This document shows positions 10,935 to 23,710 of a stretch of 64,000 nucleotides of DNA, piece by piece. Position numbers and translations under genes: made by a program. This DNA comes from Fusarium oxysporum f. sp. lycopersici 4287 (Eukaryota > Ascomycota > Sordariomycetes > Hypocreales > Nectriaceae): the NCBI RefSeq assembly GCF_000149955.1, contig NW_017264848.1, forward strand, positions 13,017 through 77,016, given 5' to 3'. The notes beneath the pieces were generated by a model. That model saw only the letters and a program-made list of their open reading frames with translations. It searched no databases and was not told the DNA's origin. Each line of letters starts with the position of its first letter. Position 1 is the first letter of the stretch.

Positions 10935-13364
10935 TCTAGCGCGCGTTGACAGAGTTGTCTTTGTGGAACAAGGAGAGAAATAACGAATAATAGAATGCTC
11001 TACTTGATGTGTTTGTTTACTTGTTTACTTGTTTATTTACTTGAACCTCACGTCTATATGCAACAGCAGGGCCTACTTTCGAGTTCACGCTTTCTTTGCT
11101 TTTTCCTATGTGACGTTGCTGATCTACACAGTATAATGAGTGCTGATAGGAAGTTTGAGATTAAGAGGGTAGAAACTAGCAGGGGTGTAGCGTTTGAGAA
11201 AACAACCAGCTGAAAATTTACGGTACATGGACGAACCTAGGGTAGACATGGTCGTAAATAATTCTAAATGTCTATAACAAATACAAATAAAAAATCAGCG
11301 ATGATTTTAGGATAAATTAATATGACTACTGATACTTATAACGTTATACTTTGTTTGATGTCCTTTCTTGTTGGGGGGGGTTTTTCTTTTATCCTTCCTT
11401 GGCTTGATAAGCTAAGTGATTTCTTTAATAAAATAAGATATTTGTCGATATTGTTTTTCATATTCCACTGTCAAACATCGAAATCATAATGATATGAAGT
11501 AAAACGAGATACCTGACGCTCGATTTATGCCATGGCCGAGGGCTGAGAGATATTGAACGATGAATTCTTCAGTCCTGCAAATATCGTGACTTTCCTGTAG
11601 GAGTTTTGATTGATCACGAGTCACCTTGAGCGCCAAGCTAGCAGGCAGAGGAAATTAGGGAAAACGTCTTGACTCGTGTATTAAATAAGGAAAGGAGTGA
11701 CTCTAATGAACCTTGATGCGTAGTCGTAATTTTTGTACGGTCATTGTATATTGTATGGCATCTCCAGACTCGTTATTCTTAGACTGGATGCGACTTTACT
11801 CCCAACCCTAGCATCCTGGTCAATTTATCGGCAGGGTTGGGTAGAGTGGGGTCTGTACGTTCAGTTATTCGATATTCTATTGGTTCGGTGGGTCGACCGT
11901 TCAGTTAAACGCAATACCATTGGTCTTCGGTATCAGTCACTAAAAAATGTAGGATAGACGTACTGACAAAGGATAACACGATTTAGACATTATAATACCT
12001 GGCTGATGCGAGGTACCATGGTTTCATTGGGCTATATAGAGTAATATTTATTGGGCCTTTATTTAAACTGACATTATATGGTCGCCATCGGTGTAAGGAT
12101 CGAAGGAAGCTAGATTCTAGCTGGTATCTTTTCTGTGTCTTCTAGGACCTTTACAAATAGTGAATCTAGTTGAAGAACAGTGCGATGATTCTCAACGCTA
12201 AGTGCTGTATAGACAATTGTCGAGAACAAATGGAAAAAAATCGGGCATCGAGAAGAGCAATTGTTGAGAGTATTGAGTACTGACACAGGTGCTCGAAGTA
12301 AGGTTAGCTGAGAGTGGATAGTGGAGACATACGTTCAGTTATTCTTGATAGGATTGGCCGCAATGGCAAGCCACTTGCAGGGTTGTAACGGTACGTACCG
12401 AGCAACGTTTGGGTCTAGAGTTAGAAAACCTCTGAGAATGGGAAGGAAAGTACGAAGAAATGCGCAACACGGATCTAAAATGTCTAAAACGAGTGATAGT
12501 GGTTGAATTACATTCTGGGCTATCGTTGGACATGACTTACACATCATCTTTCGCAGTGGCGGATTTGTTGTGGATTTTTATCTGTGGTATTGACCTGCGA
12601 CTGAAATCTCACTGACATTCATGACCATCTCAACCCTGCCCTTACTTACAACACTGATGCTGTGGCCTGCATGGCAATTAAACCTTATTATTTTCTTTTT
12701 TTTTTTTTTCGGCAGTTACAGGTTTATGGGTTGCCAGTATCACAGTGTGCACTGGTCCGCATAGGCCAAGAGGTAAAAAAAAAAAACAGTTTCTTGCAAC
12801 ATCAATTAGCTTAAAGGCCTTATAGATAAGAAGCAAGAAATAACTAAAAGCAAGATACTTATTAGTGGTTTTTGAGTCTACTGCATATGTAATGATGTTA
12901 TTGTAAGGAAAAAGTTTACAGTTGGCGTCTCTCGTGAGTGGTATTATGATCGTGCATTTACTATATAGTATACTGATCGTATGTATTGATATGCCATGGA
13001 GCTGGTATGCTGAATTATCAGATTCGTTGCATCACGAATTATGTTAGTAAAGCTATCTATGTCGTTCAAGATTGAAAGGTAGATTCCAGTGGTTGGCTTT
13101 TCGCGCTAAACCCAATTGAATTAAATGTGAGCCAAGACTTCCAGGCCGATCCCGCGCTATACCTAATTGAATTAAATGTGAGCCAAGACTTCTAGGTGGA
13201 GCATCACGACCATCAACCTCATTTCCATCATTACATTTTAAAACTCCATAAGTAATTCCAGAAAATAGCTATTAAGTCTGGGAAACCTTTAATTAGCTTG
13301 AAATGGTCTATTTGAGATTGTGGGTATAAGATATTATTATATTTTGAGAAAAGTGTACCCTGAA
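10194..13364. repeat. 3.17-kb duplication, copy A
   Basis: This block matches 38546-41716 at a constant offset of 28352 bases, and every line I compared was identical. It contains the basic N-terminal part of a gene read on the minus strand (10194-10934) and about 2.4 kb of its upstream DNA. The near-identity stops at 13364/41716, but recognisable, diverged homology continues for about 45 bases in both copies. The left limit is set by the gap, so the true duplication may be longer. Confidence 0.9.
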
Positions 13365-14900
13365 CTCACGAACTTTTTGGCTAACCCTTACTCCCATATC
13401 CATGAGTAACTGTGTTACACAACATACTTTCCTTGTTTCCTCACAAACTTTCTCTTTTCTTTTCTTCCGAAGCGCTGTCGCGCTTGCACCTGCAGTGAGC
13501 GCCGCCTCCGGCGCACAGTGCTTTAACCCTAACCCTTCCGCCCTGCCGCCCAACCTGCCGTTAGCGGATTTACAGGGCTTACCCACCCACCCAAACTTCT
13601 TAAAAGTCCTCTTGTTCTTCGTTTTATACGGCACCTAAGTAACCCTGACCCGGTCCGTGCGAAAACACACTGTGTCACACTGTACAGACCCTCAACCCTC
13701 CCAACTTCAACCTTCCTTGTCTAACCCCAACTCTCCTCTCTAACCCTCCCACTCAACCTTAACAGCACCTCGCCTCACCCCACACCTCAGACGTTAGAGG
13801 TTGGAGCCCAGAGGTTAGAACTTACCACTCCTACAACCCTTCCTCCCTTCCCTGTTTCCCGCTGTCTCTGGCTTTCCCTTTACCCTTACCCCTTAACCCT
13901 AACCCAGTATTGGGTTAGGGTTAGGGTCAGACCCAGAGTTAAGACTCAGCGTCAAGACACTCAACGTCAGACCTCAAGCCCAACTTTTGCCCTCTTAACC
14001 ACCCCTTCCTTCTGGTACTACCGTTAAGCTCCTTTCCCTAGCCACCCTCTCGACCGCCTGCTACCTTCTTGACCTCCCGGGTCAAACGAAAACTTCGGCT
14101 TTTGCATTGGGGTTAGGGTTAGGGTGACGGGTAACCTCTTAGGGTTACAGGTTGGCTTAGGGTGACGGCTAAACACTCCCTCTCTCTCTTTTGCCTAACC
14201 CTCTCAAACACCCGCTAGCCTCTTACCTTCCCTGATCAAACGAAAACTTAACGTTTTGCTTTAGGGTTAGGGTTAGGGTTACGGGTAAAAATCCCCTTTG
14301 TTTCCTACCACAAACACTTCCCAGCGCAGCCAAGACTAAAAGCCAAAGCTCTCTGTCAAGGTCAGACGTAGACCTATATGTAAAACAAACCCTAACCCCT
14401 TCTGCCTATCCCCAACCACTCTCAATACTACACACGGGCCCTTTGCTGGGTTGACGTATCTGATCGTGTCGCTCATCATCGCATCCTGTCCGAAATGGCC
14501 GTGCCTCCAGGTCACCCAGATTACCCGTCCTATCATCATTCAAGTCATACTCGTAAACCCTGCTTTTGTCGCTTCCGTCTTTTCATCATTTTTCCCGCCG
14601 CTTTCGCTGTCTTGGGCAAGCTCGAGTCATTGCTAGTTGCAGGCCGTGTCCGTCGTTATTATTGAAAGTCTTGGTATGTCGTTGAAAGTGGAGAAATCAT
14701 TCGCCCCAGATTTATGGGGGGCCGCTCTGGTTTTATGGCCTTCTGATGATCCTTGTCCACAGCGCCCCTTCTAGCCCCAACCCCCTTATATTGCCCCTGT
14801 TATCACTGGAACCCTGCCAAAACCTTAAATTATTCCTTAGGCATGCCTACTACAGCCCTTGTGGAGGGGCAAAAGTAGCTCAACTACCCTATTGCTTGAG
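13365..14900. repeat. degenerate interstitial telomeric region
   Basis: Starting with the diverged right-end sequence of an element (to about 13406, ...CCATGAGTAACTG), this stretch is rich in variants of CCCTAA on the left (for example TAACCCTAACCC near 13530 and many AACCCT, CAACCCT and TAACCCC units) and of TTAGGG on the right (14109-14127 and about 14261-14280). The plus strand is strongly CT-rich to about 13900. There is no gene: open frames at 13308-13638 and 14336-14636 are translations of the degenerate repeat. This looks like subtelomeric DNA trapped between mobile elements. Confidence 0.7.
13895..13922. repeat. inverted telomeric repeat, 12-bp arms
   Basis: AACCCTAACCCA and TGGGTTAGGGTT form a perfect 12-bp inverted repeat around GTAT. 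To the left, telomeric motifs read CCCTAA on the plus strand; from here to the right they read TTAGGG. This polarity is the opposite of a simple end-to-end chromosome fusion, which would give TTAGGG followed by CCCTAA. Confidence 0.9.
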
Positions 14901-15027
14901 TTGATATTTAATTTTCTGATTCGAATCTTACCCAAATAAGAACTTATGTAGCATACCCTCGTCTCTGTATGGTACCTTAATACATTAGTTCGCCAAAGCC
15001 TTGGCTTTCTACTTAGGGTATATATAT

Positions 15028-15030
<3 letters not shown>

Positions 15031-15068
<38 letters not shown>

Positions 15069-15074
15069 TTTTCT
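15031..15074. repeat. poly(T)/poly(A) tract
   Basis: A run of about 27 T is followed directly by about 12 A. It lies about 75 bp beyond the stop codon of the 1356-aa gene. It may be a low-complexity tract of the 3' flank; I see no retroposon attached. Confidence 0.8.
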
Positions 15075-15149
15075 TTTTAGGTCAGCCTCTTATCCTTCAT
15101 TTACTTTTATGGTACTCGTTTTCTGGATAGACCTGCCATAATGTTATAT

Positions 15150-18100
15150 TTATTCCCTATCTTTAATAATAGCCGAACATCGATCCACCCATTCTTCCTT
15201 ATTACTCTTAAATACACTGCCAATAAAAGTCCTCGGCTCCTTCATGAGAAACATCAGGTCGTTACGCAGTTTAAAGAGCTCGTCTTTAGGCGTAAGACGC
15301 GACTCGCAGTTGCGTGGACTATCCCGGTTACCCTTGACTTTGATCCAACCCAGTTCTCGAAGCATTCGATTGTTGACCCCTTTATGCTCTACATTTACGA
15401 ATCGTCAAGGTATCAGTTATCTTACTTCACTAACGCTAAACAGGATCATCATGGACGCGGCTCACCGATTTTCTTTGTCATTTCAGACACCCGTAGCACT
15501 GTATCCTGGTCTTTATCCCACGGAAATGCCTCTGGCCGCAGGAACCAAAGCATTCTCGTCACCATGTTGGCTGCTAGAAGAGCTGGATCCCTTCTCTTGG
15601 CCGTCACGCTGAAGCCCTTCGTGTTGGGCCGGACCTCGGGGGTCGCACTAGACGCTGTGATGGTCAACGTGAGAATGAGCATAAGATCGCATAAGGGGTC
15701 CTCAAGACAATCTGTCAGACAGCAGTACGCTGCACAGTAGTGAGATAGCACGCGTTGGTCCCCTTTCGCGAACAGCCGGCGTATCTCCGTAAAGCCTCTT
15801 TCCACAATATCTGGGATCTGCTTGAACGGTATCTTGCAGCCTAGGTCGATTCGCGGTCGGATCTTCGCTCGCTTAACGCCAACCGAATCGACGGTCCTGC
15901 GAGCCTCCGCCTCTAGCGCCCGTCTCTTAAGGCTATCGGGCCGAGCCGCGAGGACCGTTGCAGACGCAGCCGCTCCCACGAGCTGTACTACCTGTTGATG
16001 CGTCAATCTCCGGCGATGAGAGCCAGGTACCCATTCGATACTCGCAGATACCATGGCAGCTGCGATGCCCGAGACCCACTGAGCCCTTGTTGCGAAGCTG
16101 CCTCTGGTATGTTGGATGGCGGCCCGGAGGATAGAGGGCCATGTTGAGTGGGTCGGTGCGACAGACTCGACTCCTAGGTGACCCTTCCTACCGCCCTCCA
16201 TCAAAGCAACGAAGATCTCTTCTGCAAAGTCGCGTCTCGTCTTTAGCACGATCTTTGACTCATTCATCATCAAGCGGTCATCGAACTTGAGCACTTCCGC
16301 CGACAATTTCTCGAAGTTTCTGTGGCAATGTTAGGAACGCTAAGGAATCTAAAGAGACTCCTGGCACATACGACGTTTTGAATGGACTGTCTCGTGCCTC
16401 CCAGGCTTCTAACGCGATCATCGCCTGAGCACTCTCCTCATTGCCCGTGTCGGCATCACCATGTTCTCCAACATCGCTCCTACCGCCACTGCGGATACCA
16501 CGATTCAAGCCACGGCGAACTTGGCGAGCAATAAAAGCGACCGTCTCTGGTATCCACAGATCTTGGAATACCTCATGAAGGAACGTTGTCATCCTATCCA
16601 TCCCGTCTATTGACCTACCCCCAAGCTCAGCAAACCACAATTGACTGTGTCGGTTAGATGCTACAGTTCTATCGTAGTGGTATTCTAGCGAGGCAACATG
16701 CATCAGAACGGGCCGTCCATTGCTCAGCTGTGGCCATCCCACAAGGTTAACGAGTCCTTGTCCATCTCGGATGTCCAACATTCGCGGCGATATAAATGGC
16801 CACCCGCATGTTTTTAGACTATCCATCGTACCAAGGAGCCTCATGACTTTGGTAGGCAGCACCCTCGGGTCCCCGGTGAAGCAAAAATTGCCCAGTCGAT
16901 CGAGAGCAGCGACGCCTTCGGAGAGAGCCATACCTAGTCCTTTCGACCCAGCCTCGCGAAAGCGACGGTCCATTTCTGCTATGGCTGCTTCCATAACCCT
17001 GGCAAAAGCCACCATGACTCCTGGAAAGATATCAGGGTTGAAACGCCGGAGGATGCCTGCATAGAGCTGTTTCTCCTTGAGGAAGAGACGCATGAGCTGA
17101 AAAATGGGTTGTAGTACGCTACTGAAGTTTCGACGGCGGCGCACGAGTCGTGGGGCATCGATGGAAATGACCTGCTCGAATCGGAACGCAAACTCATTCG
17201 CTTGCATGGCTGCTTCCACCCTCTGTCGCTCCCGCGCAAAAGGTGTCGATGCGCCAGGGTTGTCAGGTGTGAGTCGCCCCCTCACCTGGGCCAGGAGCCG
17301 CTGCTGCTTGTCCTTGAGCCGCGCCGTGCGCTGAGCCTCCGTCGAGGGAATGGTGAGTGCAGCTGTGGCGAGGCCGTGGCTGGCTAGTAGGTCGTGAGGG
17401 CCATGACGGATAGACCGTTTTAGGTTGGAATAGCCCTGGAAGAAGCCAAACGAAAGTACGTCGGCACCCTGGTTCTGGTGACTCATGTTCTCTTTCATGA
17501 CAGTAAACAGGTCGTTATCCAGGAAGGCAGGGGGACGATCCGATGTGAAGTTGCCGTATGCGGGGTGGAAGCCGAGTGGGTAAAAGGTGTAGTTACTCCC
17601 GTAAAACTCCCCGGCCACACGGTTGCGGTCGGCAAGCAAGCATACAGGACGGCTTACCCTTCCTTCTGTGCCGGGATACGTATTTTCTGCGGTACAGTGA
17701 ACATCAACAGCTAGGGCATAGGAGACGTGGCTGATGTTATCGAGGTTGTACTTCGCCTCAAGGGCCTCGCGCAACCGCATCAGGCCGGGACTATACAACG
17801 CATCATGTTCTCTCTGGTCCTCCGTTGCTGGTATCGATGCTGATGAAGGAGGTAGACTGGCTGGCGAGATGTCTGGTGCTTGCCTTGGATGGACGTCGTC
17901 GTTGCCGTCAGTATCTGGGCTCAACGGCTGCTGCTGGGAGTTGTCTTGCCCATCATATTGATGCTCCTGATCTTGTAGTTGAGTCCCGTTGTCTTGGCCT
18001 ATATCAGTGTTCTCAGATTCGTTCATCCATTCAAGGAACCTCCGCTCCCGCTCTTCATCACCATTGGGCCCGTTCGCGTCGACTTCGCCATCAATATCTC

Positions 18101-19509
18101 GATATTCCGCATCGATGATTCGCCCTGGACTGAGGATAGGTGGTATTGGAGAAGCAACATCGTCCACCCTCTCCGACACGAATAGACTATCGTTGTCCTC
18201 CACTTCGACGGTTGGTTGGTCGCATAGCTCGTCGAGCTCATCCTCTCGTTCCTCTCCTCCAATTTCCCCCCATCCTTGCTGTGTCGCCGGCACACTATTG
18301 CTTTCTCCATCGTAACCGTCGTCGGACTCGTCGAACTCATCGTCCAGTCCATCGAGATAGGCTGGCCTAATGACTGTTTCTTCTTCGAGATTCGCTATGC
18401 CTTCGTTGACTTCTATGTTGATGTTGGCGCCATAGTCATACGCGTGGAAGGCGGGTTGATGATCGGTCCAGAAAGTGTCGTCCTGTGCGGAGAACCTTTC
18501 GAGAAACCCCGTCCAGCCGTCCATAAATAGTGTCTGGAATATGACCCATTTGTCAAAAGCAATCATCTGCGTCTCCTTGCCTCCGAGGGCCCATCTCGGC
18601 TCAACACCTTCACCAAGGAGCTCGCCTCGGAGGAAGATGTCCTTGATGTATGATGCGAGCATCAGAGCACGGCCCTGTACGAGTGCGGTCCTTGTATGTG
18701 TTGCATCGTGTCGTCGACGGGGGTTGTTGGCGCCGGCAGTTCTCTGATTCGGGTGCATGACAATGAACCAAGCTTCCCGAGTGGCGCCGGTGGCAACGCG
18801 GAAGGTGCGGCCGCTCAGGTCAAAGTCGATACCCTGTGCATGCTTTGCGACATACGGGGCACTCCAGTGGCGAAAGGATATTGTGATATTGTCAAAGAAG
18901 TGGCTAGGCCGGCAAATCGGCCGACGCGGTAGACCGACGATGCTGACGAAATCGAGCCGGAATACGGGGTAATAATCGTCGTCCTCGCTCGCCGGCTTTG
19001 ACCCAGTCTTCTTGCTCCCATAGTCCAAGACAACTCGGCGCTGGAGGAGGTCAAGGGCACGTGTCCCATCGAAGGCTTCGTCGTTCGTCTCGTCGATGAA
19101 CTCGTCAGCTAACACGACATATCAGTCAGGATGAGTCAGACAAATATTTGAGAAACTGGCAGCGTGTCCTCGTTCAAGTTCTAGGTGGAGAAGAGGGTGG
19201 GGGGGGAAAGGGCTGAAACAAATCAATCAAGGCTTCTACAACGCTCTTCGAACAATGCAGTGCCATACCATACATCCAGGAATCGCCGGCGCGACGGTCT
19301 ACTCTCCAGCCTCTTTGAAACTGATCTGTAGCGTCTTCTGTGCTGACTATGCTCCCTTGGATGCTCGCGGGCTCCTCGAGATAATGTTCATCAGCCAAGA
19401 ACGGAGATATAAGCTCTCGTGCCTCTTCTTGGTCCTCGCCATCATCAATGTCAGGACCGTCAGAGTGGACATCGAATTCGACCTCCTCTGGTAGCCCCAA
19501 GCACGGCAT
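15150..19509 (-). CDS. gene A: 1356-aa acidic protein of unknown function
   Basis: Four exons join in phase: 19509-19269, 19108-16372, 16319-15466 and 15388-15150, with a GTATGT...TTCCTAAC...CACAG intron at 16320-16371 and a GTGAGC donor at 15465. The protein has a highly acidic middle (runs of D and E at about residues 310-480), a conserved-looking block (YPLGFHPAYGNFTSD; FGFFQGYSNLKRSI), an arginine-rich helix-forming region, and a compact C-terminus that after splicing reads MTKKIEHKGVNNRMLRELGW then KGNRDSPRN. I recognise this C-terminus as a recurrent motif of fungal hypothetical proteins but know no function. No DDE, tyrosine-recombinase or HUH motif is evident. The start could also be further upstream, since the frame stays open to 19533. 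It is the last of three co-oriented large genes. Confidence 0.75.
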
Positions 19510-19533
19510 GATAGGCTTCTCAGCGTCCGTCAC

Positions 19534-20571
19534 AACGGTTAGTTATGTTGACCAACGAGAGGTGACCCTAATCCTCGTAGGATGCTAACTGGTGATGAAA
19601 AAGGATATGAGTTGGTATGAAGGATAGGGGAAAGTGACACAACACTAAAAGAAATACAGACTGTTTGTTTCTGTCAGGAATATCTCATTGTTGTCACCTG
19701 CGAAACTGTTCGCTGATTTATAGGATTCGACTACTGTACAAGCTGGTGCAGTCAGACGCGAAGCGCGTCGTTCTACGTCGTGCTATCATAGCCGTAGCTG
19801 AAGTCCTTTACGAAAGGGTACCGCGTCTTCAGTCAGGCTCGAGCCTCGTAAAGGAGGCAGCTACCGCACCTACCATCGGCTCATCAGCTTTACCCCGAAC
19901 GCGCCCGTAAACAACCCGTGCCGGCATACCCAGGTCTGGGTGTCCGAGCGCGCATGTGGCTGAGGCCAAACCCTGAAATATATAGCGCTATCTCATGCAT
20001 CTTCTTCGAATTATCACATTCTCCATCACACGGAATGACATCAAATCCCTCGTGATGCCCTCATGTAAAGGGTTGGGGGGTAAATACTGCGGGAAATGAG
20101 ATGGCTTACTCGTCACAAACACTATGAAACTCTAAAGACTTATCACATTTTGAAACAGCAGGGGTGCTCTACCCCCAGTCCAGTTCTTTCCGGCCTATCC
20201 GCATCTTTTTCCCTGTGTTTTCAACCTTCCCAATATTATCAAACCAGCCGTTGATTCTAGGAACTCCAAAAATCAGGAGCGTGCACATGGTCGTGACAGT
20301 AACGACATTGGTTTAACCTAACTACTTCAGTAACCTCTCACAGGTTAAAAATAATACGTTTAGTTAGAAAGTATAGTTTATTATTATTATTACTATTACT
20401 ATTTATTTATTATAATTACTGCTGCTTATCATATTTATTTATTGCTGTGCTACTGCCGATGGTTCGCCAGACTGAATCGTATATCTTTTGGTATAGGGTA
20501 TGGCTCGCTCGTGCTCACAACCGCCGCCCCGCCCGCGCTGGGAAAGGATCAACGCTTACTTCCGGACGTCG
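19534..20571. other. intergenic region between genes A and B
   Basis: About 1 kb without a gene. A short run of TTATTATTATTACTATTACT-type microsatellite sequence lies at 20375-20425. The open frame at 19665-19910 has no recognisable content. Promoter elements of gene A must lie here but cannot be pinpointed. Confidence 0.4.
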
Positions 20572-23500
20572 CTACAGGACCATCCATCCAGGACGATCTC
20601 TCTTGTGGCTGCGAGCTAAGGATTCGATCCTGGTGACGCTGGCGGGGGCGAGATGAGCACACTGAGTATCGATGTTCTCGTGAATAGGATCTCGGATGTA
20701 TTTGCCATAGATTGCTGATAATTGGTGGACCCTGCCGCTCCCAACATCCCCCTTCGGTAGTTTTTGCAGCGGACGGCCGACTTCAGCTGCAACGTAAGAC
20801 TTCTGAGGAGGTGGCTGGTAACTGTAATCTGCGAAACTTCTCCCCTGTGTGCCGTCTCTGTGGCGGTGGCTTCTCATCATTGCAGTCCCCTGGGCTGGAG
20901 GCAACGAGGATATCGCAGTCGTCGCATTATCAGTGAGCGGCGGCGGTGGCAACGATAGTGGCTGTTGTTCAGGATGCCGTGATTTCTGGCGCTGCTGCTT
21001 TTGTTGCTGCATTCGGGGTAATAGGCCTTCTTCCATGGCTATGGCCCTTGTGCGCCCGCTGTCACGCTGTGCCCTGTCTGCCGTGTTGATCGGAACAAAC
21101 CCCTGCGACGATGGGGGTTGCTTGATGATGATGTGGTGATTCGATGATACGGCACCCTGTTGTTGACAGAGCACTTCATTCGAGGCGTGGCTGATACGCT
21201 CTTCTGGTGGAAGCAAAGATGGCAACTGCCGCTGCTGTTGCTGCTGATCATCGTGTTCGGAAATTGCAGTGGCTGATGTCATTCCTGCCAGGATCCCCTC
21301 GTACCCCTGATACGCCGCCTGGATTGCGCGGAGTGCTTCACTCGACCAAGGATGTCCTTCATCAGACTCGTTGTTTTCCACTGCTTTGCGGCATCGATCG
21401 GAAGCCCATGAGAGAACAGCATGATCGATGTAGGCACCAAGTTCGTTCGAGGCATACACGCCTCTCAGTGCAGGATTCTCCTTCACTTCGGGAATATTCC
21501 CCAGCTGACTACAGATAGCTCGTGTGATGGCTGAGGCCGGTGGTCTGTGGCGCATCTCGGACCGCGGTTGATGAATCGCGTTATCTGCGCCGACGCGTTC
21601 GGAGATCGAATTCTCCCACACCGGACGAAATGCAGGACCAAGGGCGTGTTGGACTATGTGAAATAGGCCTGTCCAGAGGTCGCCGGTACTGAAGCGTTCT
21701 GCATAGTGCTCATCATGTTCTTCTGGCATCAAGTCGAGATAGTGTTTCGTCGAGGGATCCCTGAACTCGGTCATATGGCTGCGGACGTAGTCGAGGACCT
21801 GCCTTTCCAGCGTTCGTGAGCGCAGGTCGAGCCAGGATGCCATATCGTCGGCGCCATCGACATCGCCGTCTTCCCTCCGCCGAGCCCACCAATCATCCCC
21901 GTGAGTAGTTACCATAAGACCTTCGATCGCAGGTATCAAGTCCTGTCGTCGTAAGGGCTTATTGTTCTCGTGAGTATCGACAATATCTGCGGGTTGAGTG
22001 TTTACCCAACGTACTACATGGTCGATGACCTGTGCCATGACCTCGCCTTCCTCCTTCTTGATCTTCAACAAGGGCTGCACATCCGGAAACCGAAGAGTGA
22101 GGTTCTGTTGAAGATGGCGGCAAAGACCGTCATAGGCTTCCTTGTCGAGCGAGCTTAGAAATCCACTTCGCCGAGCTGTCTTTTGGACCGGTTTGATGGT
22201 GGAAGGGGCCGATGGGCTGGACTTGCTGTCGTCGTTACTGTTGCCGCCTCCCTTGGGATAAAAGACCTGGTGAACATCAGCAGCATCATAGGTGTCGCTT
22301 TTGAGGCTGCCGGCTAGCACATTCCAATCGGAAATTTGAATGGACTCGGAGGTGGAGGTAGGAAGTGCCCTCAGAGTTTCGAGTACCTGGTAGAACGCAT
22401 CGAACCAATACTACTCCCAGGTCAGCAATATGTTCTAGGTAAGGCTTGATGGTGGCCAAGATTATTTTTCTTTTTCTTTCTTTTTCTTTTTTTGCCCTGG
22501 AGTGGAAGAGATGGACGAAACGATGAATGATGAACCATGATCCACAGACACCAAGGGCGAGTCACTCACATCGTCCAGTCTGTACCCTGCGATCTGATAC
22601 CATTTTGAAATGTTAAATGTGGTTCTCCCCAGGGAGGTTCGACACCAGCGGGTAACCCGAGGTCTCCACCGCTCGCTTCGCCACAGCGTGACGAGACGGC
22701 TGATGGGAAAGCGAGCTTCACTTGTCAGGCACAAGATGTCCAGCATGCTTTTCTCGATACCCTTCTTGTTGACATTTCTCTCGACGGAAAATAAAGTGGG
22801 ATCCCGATCAAAGGCCGAGACGAGCTGTAGCCAGATTTGACCATGGGTGTCGGGCAGGGTGAGATCACGGCGATTGACACGAAGCTTGATGTCAAGTTCG
22901 ACTGGTAGAGTGTCTGTGCAGAAGGGTGAGTATGGTTTGTCATGTATATATTAAACATGTACGGAATGAAGATTTGTTAATAGTATCGGGGACGATTGAG
23001 AGGGGTCACACCTTTGTCGTAAAACTCGCAAATCCACCATAAATCGCTCGAATCAGAATGCGTCTGTTTCACGTAGTCTTTCAAGGCCTCGATGCGATGC
23101 TGGCCAGCCATGAGCTCGGGCCTCTCGTCAATGAAATCGGCCCAGTTTCTAAACGATAACACATATTGACGTCGGTCCTGGATATGGCTCTGATTGGTAT
23201 CTGGGAGGGCGTTGATGATCATCTTTTGAACGGCGGCGGCACTGCAGGAGACCTGGATGTAGTGCTGCTCAGCTCGACGTGCGAGGCCACCATTCTGGAA
23301 AGAGCGACAAAGATGGGCGACATGGTTGCGGTCGAGGGGCCTGTTACTGCCGCGAGACCAGGAGAAGTCGAGGAGATGGATGGGTAGCTCAGCGACGGCA
23401 AGGCGGTAGGGCTCCGCCTGTTTCCTCAGGGAATCGACCTCGGTGAAGGTTTGTGGAGCAGGCTTTGGGGATTTGGCGGGCTTGGATGGTGACGGTGGTG

Positions 23501-23663
23501 GTGATGATGATGATGGGATGTCGTTGACGACGGGGGTAAGGGAGGGAGAAGTGGATGGATGATGGGGTTCATGAGAAGGGTGGATAGGTGTAGTTTTCCG
23601 GCGCTTGGAGGGCCGGGGATTCGTGTTAGATTTGGGAGGCAGAGGGCGACCAATTTTGATCAT
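20572..23663 (-). CDS. gene B: ParB/sulfiredoxin-like nuclease-domain protein, 944 aa
   Basis: Three exons join in perfect phase: 23663-23012, 22913-22570 and 22410-20572 (2835 nt). After a low-complexity, proline-rich N-terminus with a basic KRRK patch, residues about 85-215 contain the ParB-type pattern: LPIHLLDFSWSRGSNRPLD, a middle linker, then PELMAGQHRIEALKDYV. The last matches the family's GxxRxxAxx motif with Q-H-R. Next come KLRVNRRD and LPDTHGQIW, helical segments rich in W and R, and a long Gln- and Ser-rich C-terminal region. In bacteria this fold binds centromere DNA or acts as a nuclease or CTPase; the role of a fungal copy is unknown. The gene is preceded by the 531-bp iteron repeat, 48 bp upstream of the ATG, which suggests an element-encoded DNA-binding or processing factor. 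Confidence 0.75.
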
Positions 23664-23710
23664 GGTGGTGGTGAGGATGATGAGGGCAGTGGATTGGTAT
23701 ATATTATGTA

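Noticed and set aside
13400..14640. Chromosome end fusion
   Set aside because: Telomeric motifs read CCCTAA on the left and TTAGGG on the right, the reverse of what joined chromosome ends would give; repeats are also too degenerate and interrupted.
15141..15740. 199-codon plus-strand frame
   Set aside because: It lies antisense to the spliced, phase-consistent last two exons of gene A.
16278..19115. Gene A as a Starship captain or DDE transposase
   Set aside because: I see no R-H-R-Y tyrosine recombinase pattern or convincing D-D-E spacing, and the acidic low-complexity middle is unlike either.
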